Made by a program: the position numbers and the translations under genes
Part shown: positions 1 through 6,394 of the stretch, piece after piece
How positions within the stretch are numbered: position 1 is the first letter of the stretch
How the letters are laid out: every line of letters begins with the position of its first letter
Notes under the pieces: generated by a model
Told to the model about the DNA's origin: nothing
What the model saw: the letters and a program-made list of their open reading frames with translations, nothing else
Database searches by the model: none
NCBI GenBank assembly: GCA_023228295.1
Contig: JALOBP010000028.1
Location: 1-33,323, forward strand
Length of the DNA: 33,323 nucleotides
Source: Methanoregula sp.
GTDB taxonomy: Archaea; Halobacteriota; Methanomicrobia; Methanomicrobiales; Methanospirillaceae
Direction: 5' to 3'

Positions 1-411
1 TCTGCAGCCCGCGTTGACCTTGCCAAAGAAGTATCATCGCGGGCAAATCGAGTCCTTCCCAACACAAGTGCCCTGATTGGCGGGCTTGTTGCAGCCCGGC
101 TTATGGCGCAGGCAGGCGGGCTCTCCCATCTTTCCCGTCTCCCGGCAAGTGCTATTCAGGTGCTGGGGGCAAAAACTGCGCTGTTCGCTCACATACGGAC
201 CCATACCCCCTCACCAAAACATGGGATTATCTTCCAGCACCGACGGGTTCATAATGCTCCGCGGGCGATCCGTGGCAGGGTATCGAGGGTGCTTGCCGGC
301 AAGCTGGCGATTGCCGCAAAGCTTGACCAGTTCCGTGGCATTCCCGTGCCGGAGTTCATTGAGCGGGCCCAGGCAAAGATCGATGCTGCAGGAACGGAGG
401 ATAAATCATGA
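1..411 (+). CDS. nop5: Nop5/Nop56 family C/D snoRNP protein, C-terminal part (5' end outside window)
   Basis: An open frame runs in from the left edge and encodes the last 136 residues. It holds the end of the NOP domain: an ALIGGLVAARLM stretch, LSRLPASAIQVLGA, the PKHGII motif, and an RGRVSRVLAGKLAIAAKLD helix. Nop5 is the scaffold of the archaeal C/D box RNP: it binds L7Ae and the guide RNA and docks fibrillarin for rRNA and tRNA 2'-O-methylation. The stop overlaps the fibrillarin start in ATGA, the usual archaeal nop5-flpA pairing, so the two are probably translationally coupled. The true start lies upstream of the window; internal ATGs such as the one at 103 are not starts. Confidence 0.95.
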   Translation, partial: SAARVDLAKEVSSRANRVLPNTSALIGGLVAARLMAQAGGLSHLSRLPASAIQVLGAKTALFAHIRTHTPSPKHGIIFQHRRVHNAPRAIRGRVSRVLAGKLAIAAKLDQFRGIPVPEFIERAQAKIDAAGTEDKS

Positions 412-1010
412 ACTGGATCGGGGAGGTGCTGGTCTCACCGGGTGATGGTGGGGTATATAATGAACGGATGCTGGGTGGACAAAGGGTCTGGGATCCGTTC
501 CGAAGCAAGTTATCAGCGCTTTACTATGCCGGAAAGGCTATCGAACTTACTCCTGATATGCGGATTCTGTATCTTGGTGCTGCGAATGGAACCACCGTCT
601 CACACGTTGCGGATTACTCGGAAACGGTTTACGCGTTGGAGTTTGCACCCCGGCCCATGCAGGACCTGCTGGAGGTAGCCCGTAGGAGAGGGAATATTGT
701 GCCGATCATGGCCGATGCTACCCAACCTGATCAGTATGCCCCCCTCGTTGAAGCAGTTGACCTCCTGTACCAGGATGTGGCACAACCGGACCAGGCTTTG
801 ATCGCGGTCCGGAACAGTGTTTTTCTGAAACGTGGCGGGCATCTAATCCTGATGCTCAAGACCCGTAGTGTGGATGTGAGAAAAGAGCCGGCGGAAGTGT
901 TCCATGACACGCTCGACGTACTTACCGCTGCTGGATTGGTAGTGATCGAAAGTGTATGGCTTGAGCCGTACCACCATGATCATGCAGCGATAGTCTGTCG
1001 GAAACCATAA
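408..1010 (+). CDS. flpA: Fibrillarin-like rRNA/tRNA 2'-O-methyltransferase
   Basis: This SAM-dependent enzyme is the catalytic subunit of the C/D box RNP. The 200-residue protein shows the SAM motif ILYLGAANGTTVSHVAD (about 53-69; most relatives have GAASGTT), the motif II region VYALEFAPR, LLYQDVAQPDQA, the LKTRSVDV strand and the C-terminal LEPYHHDHAAIV. It is roughly 20-30 residues shorter than typical archaeal fibrillarins of about 225-230, and the loss is all in the N-terminal domain that contacts Nop5. The start cannot be moved upstream because an in-frame TAA lies at 402-404. Fold and function are secure; the shortened N terminus is the only oddity. Confidence 0.96.
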   Translation: MNWIGEVLVSPGDGGVYNERMLGGQRVWDPFRSKLSALYYAGKAIELTPDMRILYLGAANGTTVSHVADYSETVYALEFAPRPMQDLLEVARRRGNIVPIMADATQPDQYAPLVEAVDLLYQDVAQPDQALIAVRNSVFLKRGGHLILMLKTRSVDVRKEPAEVFHDTLDVLTAAGLVVIESVWLEPYHHDHAAIVCRKP

Positions 1011-1026
1011 TTTCAGGGGGACTCTC

Positions 1027-1743
1027 ATGACAAACGGCATTCGGTTCCAGTCGTTTGGTACGCTCTCGGTCGTTGCCATCCTCATTCTCATCGTTCTCTT
1101 CATTCTCCTGATTCCGTTGATGTTCCTTAGTCTGGTCGGGGCTGCGTTCGCCCGTTTGGGATTCTCGTGGCTCTCCGCTATTGCGGCTATTCTCCTCATC
1201 CTGCTGGGGAGCACGGTCAATATCCCCTTGTATACGATAAAGCGCGATATGATTCGGATCGAGCCGCCAGGGGCATCAATGAGTGATCCTTTCACGTCAT
1301 GGTCGGACGGGCTGGTCTGGGAGACCGTGGTATCGATAAGTCTGGGCGGGGCGTTTCTACCCCTCTGTATGGCCATGTATCTTCTGTATACAGCACTTCC
1401 GCTTACTGGCAGTACGCTTGTCCTGCCGATCTGTACCGGGATACTTGTGGTTGCAGTCATTACCTATATGGCAACTCGCCCTATATCGGGTATCGGCCTG
1501 CAGGTGCCAATCCTGATCCCGGCACTGACTGCTCTTCTTGTGGCAGTTCTTCTTGCCGGCGGGGTTGGGATAACCGCCGCAGTAAGTGCGTTTGTCAGCG
1601 GAACTGTCGGAGTTCTTGTTGGTGGGAACCTGGCACAGATCCCAAAGATAAAAGATCTTGGCCTGCCGGTGTGGAACATCGGAGGAAGTGGAACCTTTGG
1701 CTCTATACTGATCTGCTGTATCCTGCCGGCGCTGGTTGTATAG
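1027..1743 (+). CDS. DUF1614 family integral membrane protein
   Basis: This 238-residue, very hydrophobic protein has about six to seven membrane segments, beginning with a long N-terminal one (about 13-45). The stretch LLGSTVNIPLYTIKR after the second segment and the glycine-rich later segments resemble the archaeal/bacterial DUF1614 family, whose function is unknown. A GGGGG Shine-Dalgarno-like run lies about 7 bases before the ATG. The gene follows fibrillarin by 16 bases, so it may share its transcript, but there is no functional tie I can defend. The family assignment is from recognised sequence character, not from a search. Confidence 0.75.
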   Translation: MTNGIRFQSFGTLSVVAILILIVLFILLIPLMFLSLVGAAFARLGFSWLSAIAAILLILLGSTVNIPLYTIKRDMIRIEPPGASMSDPFTSWSDGLVWETVVSISLGGAFLPLCMAMYLLYTALPLTGSTLVLPICTGILVVAVITYMATRPISGIGLQVPILIPALTALLVAVLLAGGVGITAAVSAFVSGTVGVLVGGNLAQIPKIKDLGLPVWNIGGSGTFGSILICCILPALVV

Positions 1744-1781
1744 ATGGCCTGTGATAACATCAGTAACAATGAAAGAAGAAA

Positions 1782-1854
1782 TAGCCCGGAGCAGATTCGA
1801 ACTGCTGTCGGGGGATCCAGAGTCCCCCATGATTGACCGCTACACTACCGGGCT
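1782..1854 (-). tRNA. tRNA-Gln (anticodon CUG)
   Basis: The reverse strand folds into a complete 73-base cloverleaf. Acceptor strands AGCCCGG and CCGGGCT pair over 7 bp, followed by discriminator A. The anticodon stem GGGGA/TCCCC closes the seven-base loop CTCTGGA, giving anticodon CTG. The T arm is GCAGTTCGAATCTGC. There is no intron and no encoded CCA. It reads CAG codons. It lies between the end of DUF1614 and the end of thyA. Confidence 0.93.
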
Positions 1855-1883
1855 GCTGTGCCTCTTACTTTTTGCTGTTGTTG

Positions 1884-1894
1884 CTTAATTAATG
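1884..1894 (-). promoter_or_regulatory. Likely TATA box for tRNA-Gln
   Basis: CATTAATTAAG on the minus strand, about 30-40 bases upstream of the mature tRNA 5' end at 1854, is the only A/T-rich block there. It sits between the thyA stop and the tRNA, so the tRNA need not depend on thyA transcription. Assigned by composition and spacing only. Confidence 0.45.
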
Positions 1895-1914
1895 TGACGG
1901 AGTTGCATGCCAGA

Positions 1915-2640
1915 TCAGATCGTTTTTGCCCGCTCACAGCGCTGGCACGCATGGCAGACTTCCTTTACGGGCTGGATCAGTTTACCCATACCGCAGAATG
2001 GTTCGATGTCGTGGATATCCCGGATGTAGTAGATGTGGGGCACGAGCGAGATATGGGTATAGGTTCCGCAGGACACCCCCAACTGGTCCGCAATGGACTT
2101 CTGGAGCTGTACCAGTGCGTACATATTAGCTCCGGCAGCAGTGAGCATGTCGTTGGAGCGGAAGACGACTTTCATCTGGAGTTTTCCCTCCCGCAAGATG
2201 CACTGGACGAGCTGGAGGCAGGGGCAGTCGTCAAGTTTCTCATCTATAACCGGGTTCCACGTGATAGCGATTGCCCGCCTTGTGTTGGATGATGAACGGA
2301 TCTTCTCAACGATATAGGCGATCTGGTTGATGTGGACCTGCTGCCCGTCAACGGTAAGTTTCTCGCCCCAGTCAAAGAGCCTGCCATGATAGTCGTACTC
2401 GAATGATGCGTGGGAACCATTCAGGAGGTCCTTTGCATACTGCTCGACAAACCTTTGCTGAAACCTTGAGAACGAGCTGACGCTGGGTTCGGCAAGCGGG
2501 GTATCCACCTGGATGGCGATCTCCTCGAACTCGACGGTTGCCTCATCGTCTTCTGTGTTGAGTATCCAGCCTTTCTCGAGGATCATCTGGATAACCTGTT
2601 CGTGTGCCCTGCCGATGCTTGGTGCCCGGATCACTCTCAT
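1915..2640 (-). CDS. thyA: Thymidylate synthase, archaeal/methanogen type
   Basis: Methylates dUMP to dTMP. The 241-residue protein matches the methanogen thymidylate synthase subfamily: an N-terminal IRAPSIGRAHEQVIQMI region, a central ITWNPVIDEK stretch, the catalytic cysteine in DDCPCLQLVQC (about 158-168), the dUMP-binding FRSNDML motif, and a Gln/Ser-rich helix before HISLVPHIYYIRD. It is shorter than bacterial ThyA (about 264). The methyl donor in these methanogens may be a tetrahydromethanopterin derivative rather than folate (family knowledge, not visible here). No Shine-Dalgarno precedes the ATG; with a TATA box only about 30 bases upstream, the mRNA may be leaderless. Confidence 0.9.
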   Translation of the reverse strand: MRVIRAPSIGRAHEQVIQMILEKGWILNTEDDEATVEFEEIAIQVDTPLAEPSVSSFSRFQQRFVEQYAKDLLNGSHASFEYDYHGRLFDWGEKLTVDGQQVHINQIAYIVEKIRSSSNTRRAIAITWNPVIDEKLDDCPCLQLVQCILREGKLQMKVVFRSNDMLTAAGANMYALVQLQKSIADQLGVSCGTYTHISLVPHIYYIRDIHDIEPFCGMGKLIQPVKEVCHACQRCERAKTI

Positions 2641-2667
2641 GGTATTATAGTTAGAATCGGGAGGTAG

Positions 2668-2674
2668 TATATTT
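2668..2674 (-). promoter_or_regulatory. Likely thyA TATA box
   Basis: AAATATA on the minus strand (TATATTT on plus) is centred about 31 bases upstream of the thyA ATG. With a transcription start about 25 bases downstream, the mRNA would begin within a few bases of the start codon, which fits the missing ribosome-binding site. Confidence 0.45.
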
Positions 2675-2691
2675 GTTGAAATGTGTTTTCG

Positions 2692-2712
2692 TGAAGTCTG
2701 GGGTGACTTCAG
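2692..2712. repeat. Inverted repeat, 7-bp arms
   Basis: TGAAGTC (2692-2698) and GACTTCA (2706-2712) are perfect inverted copies around a G-rich seven-base centre. It lies about 50 bases upstream of thyA and about 470 upstream of the S-layer start. It could be a protein-binding site; I cannot name the protein. Confidence 0.5.
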
Positions 2713-2745
2713 AAGATGTATTATTTAGTATCTAAGAAAACAAAC

Positions 2746-2786
2746 CCCTTCAGATTTTTTTAAAAATTTTCAGGTGCTTGAAGGGG
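2746..2786. repeat. Inverted repeat, 8-bp arms around a T/A-run centre
   Basis: CCCCTTCA (2746-2753) and TGAAGGGG (2779-2786) are perfect inverted copies 25 bases apart. The centre holds T7-A5-T4, which is itself self-complementary, so a longer imperfect stem is possible. No gene ends nearby on either strand, which argues against a simple terminator. Confidence 0.5.
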
Positions 2787-3013
2787 TCCATTGAGTAATT
2801 ATCTGGAAAAACCGGTTATCTGCAGATGTTTTGAGTGCGTACAAAAACACATTATAGTACATAAAAGAAAAATGATCGTATCGTCATCCATGCGCGATAT
2901 TAGTATAACTCTGTCCGGGTTATATTGCACCATGGGGATCAACAAATGGGTTGTTTGGACTGCTAAAAACCTCGAAAATATCCTCAAATTGCAAATTGGT
3001 GCCTGTTTCTTGG

Positions 3014-3025
3014 GGGGAATTCCCC
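3014..3025. promoter_or_regulatory. Perfect 12-bp palindrome upstream of the S-layer promoter
   Basis: GGGGAATTCCCC is fully palindromic and ends 18 bases before the proposed TATA box at 3044. In archaea this position suits an activator contacting TFB/TBP. The binding protein is unknown. Confidence 0.45.
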
Positions 3026-3043
3026 TGAAAATTGACCACAAAG

Positions 3044-3052
3044 GATATATTA
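3044..3052 (+). promoter_or_regulatory. Likely TATA box of the S-layer gene
   Basis: GATATATTA lies about 26 bases before position 3074, where a strong hairpin begins. The spacing predicts a transcript starting at about 3074 with a leader of about 109 nt before the ATG at 3183. Confidence 0.5.
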
Positions 3053-3073
3053 GCACTTTTACAAATACTGTTT

Positions 3074-3097
3074 CATATTCCGTCTAAACGGAGTATG
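3074..3097 (+). promoter_or_regulatory. 5'-terminal leader hairpin of the S-layer mRNA
   Basis: CATATTCCG (3074-3082) pairs with CGGAGTATG (3089-3097) over 9 bp with one G-U pair and a 6-nt loop TCTAAA. If the TATA box at 3044-3052 is right, this hairpin forms the very 5' end of the transcript, a layout that can protect an abundant mRNA from 5' decay (inference). Confidence 0.5.
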
Positions 3098-3182
3098 GGG
3101 CTCGTAGAACCGTTATTCGGCATTTGTCGAACACGATCTGCGGCTTGAAATGTATGATGTAAACTTTGGAGGAAATGAACAC

Positions 3183-6182
3183 ATGACTAAGCGATTAACT
3201 ATTGCACTGGTTGCAGTCGCTCTGTTCGTGCTGATGGCAGTTATGCCGGTATCAGCAGTAGTGAACGGAACCGCGATTAACGCAACTGCAACCGTGTATA
3301 TTGGAGAAGAGGGGCTCAACGTAACCCACGCCCTTAACCAGGCAAATGGCGTTGATACCGTATCTACAATTGACGGAGCACCCGCTCTGACTTCCATCGG
3401 ATGGTGGGCCTCAGCAGCACAGCTCTATTCGACTTCCCCGACCAAGACCATTGATCTTGGCACTGGCAGCCGGTATATGACCTTCCAGGTAACCAAGGCA
3501 GAATTCGTCGGGTATACCGGGAACTGGTACCTGCTCGCAGCAAACGGTTCAACACCTGCAACAACCAATGCACTTGTATTCGCTGTTGCAGATCCAAGCC
3601 TTGACATCAAGATTTGGGATGTTCTCCAGAACTCTGATATCACAGGCAAGTCTGTTCCGCAGGGAACCCAGATCCGTTTCCAGATTGAAACCAACATGAA
3701 CTCTGCAACGGACGGCGCCAAGCGCAACAACGTGATTGCATACTCTTCCAGTAATGCAACTGTGTCTGCCATTGGCAACGGTAACTTTGCTATTGATTCA
3801 ACCGGTCGCTGGAGCAACACAACTGTTGATCTGGTAAACAACGTTACCTACACCAACACTACCCAGTGGGGCGGATACACCACCTGGGGAGCAGCTGTTA
3901 ACACATTAACAAGGTCATACTATTACAACGCGAACATCAATGGAACCTGGGTCTTCTCTGATGTAGGAATCACGACTGTTGCAACCGAGACCAACCCGGC
4001 CGGTACGACCGTTACGGTCCCTGCAGCACAGCTTATTCCAAACGCAGCTACTGACGGATTCATCGACATCAAGGTCAAAGACGAATCCGGAACCACGTTC
4101 ACGTCACTGTACGATAAGGACACCACCTGGAATGTTCCGAGTGCAAACAGCCTCTTAAAGAACTTCGTCAACACCCAGCCCTACCAGTGGGGATTAAACA
4201 ACCCGCCGGCAAAAGGCACTGTTTACTGGAACACTGAAGCAGTTGACTTCAACAACCAGTATGCTTACCCGGTTGGTACCTACACTGTCCTTGCTGAGTC
4301 AACCCTCAACAAGATGAAGGACAACTACAAGAACTCAGGTGCAGACTACACCGGCAAGACCGTTTCACAGTCATACACCGTGACCCTCGTTTCTGACACA
4401 GTCAAGATCGAGGCCAACAAGGACTCAGTCGTCCGCAGCAAGGCGTTCTCTGTTACAATCACCGGCAAGCCCAGCACCAACTATTACCTGTGGGTAAAGG
4501 GCACCAGCACAATGGCCGATGCATATGACAACCAGCCCCCGATGATCAACCTGAACCAGCTCGGCGTTGCCATGGATCCGAATCTCGGTCCGTACAACAT
4601 TGGTGCATACCAGTTCGAGAATGGTGCATCAAAGACCATCAAGCAGGATGTCCCCACGGCTCCCTACAACGGAACCAGGTACTATGCAAACGTAACACTC
4701 TCAACCTCTGGTACCAGAACTGTTGAGTGGATTACCACTAACTGGACCAAGGCACAGAAGTACACCATCCGTGTTGAGAATGTCTTCTCCGGTGCATACA
4801 AGACCGATGAGGTCGATGTAAAGGTCGAGAAGGGCGCAGTCACCATCGTGGCAGCCGGCGACCAGAAGTACTACCTCGGTGAGGAGATCAAGTTCTCCGG
4901 TACTAACACCGAATCCTACATGACCTACCTGTTCATCATCGGACCCAACCTTGGGGAAAATGGTGCAGAAATCCAGCCCACCGACCTTAACCCGCGGGCA
5001 CACGATGTTATCAACCAGGTTCCCAGCACCTTCAAGCAGGTTTCAGTCGAGGGTGACAACACCTGGTCTTGGAAGTGGGGAACCTCGAACATTGCACTTG
5101 ACGCTGGCACATACACCGTCTATGCAGTGAGCCAGCCCAACGACAAGAACCATCTGCAGAATGCAGCATACAACACGGTTGCAATCATCATCAAGCCGCC
5201 GTTCGTTTCTGCAACTGCATCCCAGTCTACCGTCGCAAAGGGTGACAAGATCTTCATCACCGGTACTGCAGAAGGCGATCCATCCTCAGTCCAGATCTGG
5301 ATCCTCGGTAAGAACTATGCAATTGCAAAGACCGAGTCCGTCAACTCTGATGCATCGTTCAAGTACGAGATCACCCAGGACACCACCAAGAACCTGTACG
5401 CAGGCCAGTACTTTGTTGTTGTCCAGCACCCGATGAATAACGATGTATTTGATGTCAACCAGTGTACCGTAACCTCTGGTCCAACAGGCTGTACCGCGAC
5501 CACATGTCCGAACACAGTCTGTAACATGCAGCAGGCAAAAGGCACTCCCAATGCACAGGCAATCTTCACGCTCCTTGGATCAGGAAGCCTTCAGGGATCC
5601 AACGCAGCCGAAGCACTTGTTGAAGGTATCAACAGCGCAAACGTTGACGACACCTACACCAAGCTCCAGTTCCTCATTGAGGAGCCCGTCATCCGTATCG
5701 ACACGATTGGTGACAAGCGCGTTGGTGACAAGTTCACCATCACAGCCCAGACCAACCTCGCAGTAGATGACGATATCCTCATGCAGGTCTACTCATCATC
5801 ATTCAAGCCGACTCAGAAGAGCCAGAGCAGCGAGTTCAGCGGTACAACCAATACCGTTAAGGTTACCAAGGGTGACAGCGGCATGAACAAGATCTCGTTC
5901 GATGTTGATTCCTCAACATTCAAGCCGGACGAGTACATTGTTACCGCAGAAGCTGTCCTCCAGGGTACAATGGGTACTTCACTGTTCAACGTTCTCGAGG
6001 GAACTGTTACAGTCCCGACCACCGTCGTAACTGGTGGCCCGACTGTTGCAACCCAGGTCACGACCCAGGTCCCGACCCAGGCACCCACCGCCGCCACGAC
6101 TACCCAGTCGCCCGGCTACGGTGCACTGATCGCCCTGATTGGTCTCGGTGCAGTCGCATTCATCGTAGTGCGCAGGAACTGA
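3183..6182 (+). CDS. S-layer-like surface glycoprotein with DUF3821 domain and PGF-CTERM-like anchor
   Basis: This 999-residue secreted protein probably builds the cell envelope. I start it at ATG 3183 because GGAGG (3168-3172) is well placed, although the frame is open from 3150. Residues 1-25 form a signal peptide ending VSA. Residues about 26-220 look like DUF3821 (IGEEGLNVT, IGWWASA, SLDIKIWD). Ig-like beta domains follow, then a Thr/Val/Pro-rich linker and the terminal tract SPGYGALIALIGLGAVAFIV with RRN, a PGF-CTERM-like archaeosortase signal with Tyr in place of Phe. Many N-x-S/T sequons suggest N-glycosylation. The only cysteines I see are Cys761, 770, 775 and 780, in one short insert. 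The strong leader and regular codon choice fit high expression. It may be the main S-layer subunit or a paralogue. Confidence 0.88.
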   Translation: MTKRLTIALVAVALFVLMAVMPVSAVVNGTAINATATVYIGEEGLNVTHALNQANGVDTVSTIDGAPALTSIGWWASAAQLYSTSPTKTIDLGTGSRYMTFQVTKAEFVGYTGNWYLLAANGSTPATTNALVFAVADPSLDIKIWDVLQNSDITGKSVPQGTQIRFQIETNMNSATDGAKRNNVIAYSSSNATVSAIGNGNFAIDSTGRWSNTTVDLVNNVTYTNTTQWGGYTTWGAAVNTLTRSYYYNANINGTWVFSDVGITTVATETNPAGTTVTVPAAQLIPNAATDGFIDIKVKDESGTTFTSLYDKDTTWNVPSANSLLKNFVNTQPYQWGLNNPPAKGTVYWNTEAVDFNNQYAYPVGTYTVLAESTLNKMKDNYKNSGADYTGKTVSQSYTVTLVSDTVKIEANKDSVVRSKAFSVTITGKPSTNYYLWVKGTSTMADAYDNQPPMINLNQLGVAMDPNLGPYNIGAYQFENGASKTIKQDVPTAPYNGTRYYANVTLSTSGTRTVEWITTNWTKAQKYTIRVENVFSGAYKTDEVDVKVEKGAVTIVAAGDQKYYLGEEIKFSGTNTESYMTYLFIIGPNLGENGAEIQPTDLNPRAHDVINQVPSTFKQVSVEGDNTWSWKWGTSNIALDAGTYTVYAVSQPNDKNHLQNAAYNTVAIIIKPPFVSATASQSTVAKGDKIFITGTAEGDPSSVQIWILGKNYAIAKTESVNSDASFKYEITQDTTKNLYAGQYFVVVQHPMNNDVFDVNQCTVTSGPTGCTATTCPNTVCNMQQAKGTPNAQAIFTLLGSGSLQGSNAAEALVEGINSANVDDTYTKLQFLIEEPVIRIDTIGDKRVGDKFTITAQTNLAVDDDILMQVYSSSFKPTQKSQSSEFSGTTNTVKVTKGDSGMNKISFDVDSSTFKPDEYIVTAEAVLQGTMGTSLFNVLEGTVTVPTTVVTGGPTVATQVTTQVPTQAPTAATTTQSPGYGALIALIGLGAVAFIVVRRN

Positions 6183-6199
6183 ACTAACATCTAAACATC

Positions 6200-6207
6200 T
6201 TTTTTTT
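6200..6207 (+). terminator. T-run terminator after the S-layer gene
   Basis: Eight consecutive T residues begin 18 bases after the stop codon on the coding strand, typical of archaeal oligo-T termination. No strong hairpin precedes it. Confidence 0.6.
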
Positions 6208-6310
6208 CAGCCCACGTCTTCAAGTCTATTCAATGGCTGTTCGAACTCGTTTCAACCATCGTAAGTGTTTCATTTTACACCATTCTCCCCGTGGTTTTCG
6301 TTATGCCACA

Positions 6311-6318
6311 TTTTTATA
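6311..6318 (+). promoter_or_regulatory. Likely TATA box for AMP phosphorylase gene
   Basis: TTTTTATA at 6311-6318 predicts a start near 6340 and a leader of about 55 nt before ATG 6395. The rest of the 212-base gap from 6183 holds only the terminator above. Confidence 0.4.
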
Positions 6319-6394
6319 GTCGGGAGATATCAACGTAGATAGGAAATGCATCCGCCCGGATGTGTTCTTGTATTCGCGAATAGGTGTGATTTTT

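Larger units (their letters stand above)
2641..3182. other. 542-base intergenic regulatory stretch between thyA and the S-layer gene
   Basis: No credible gene lies here. The one longer open frame (2791-3087, TTG start) has no Shine-Dalgarno and no recognisable protein character. The stretch is AT-rich and holds four separate symmetric elements: 2692-2712 (TGAAGTC, 7-base loop, GACTTCA), 2746-2786 (CCCCTTCA, 25 bases, TGAAGGGG), the 12-base palindrome at 3014-3025 and the hairpin at 3074-3097. Divergent promoters for thyA and the surface protein lie at its two ends. The 2746-2786 element encloses T and A runs that can themselves pair. Confidence 0.7.

Noticed and set aside
843..1460. 205-codon minus-strand open frame across fibrillarin end and DUF1614
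   Set aside because: Shadow of two well-supported plus-strand genes; no family character.
2791..3087. 98-codon open frame in the S-layer upstream region
   Set aside because: TTG start without ribosome-binding site, no protein-like pattern, and it runs through the proposed S-layer promoter and leader hairpin.
6362..6394. GTG start for AMP phosphorylase at 6362
   Set aside because: ATG 6395 has a correctly spaced AGGTG and matches the family N terminus.
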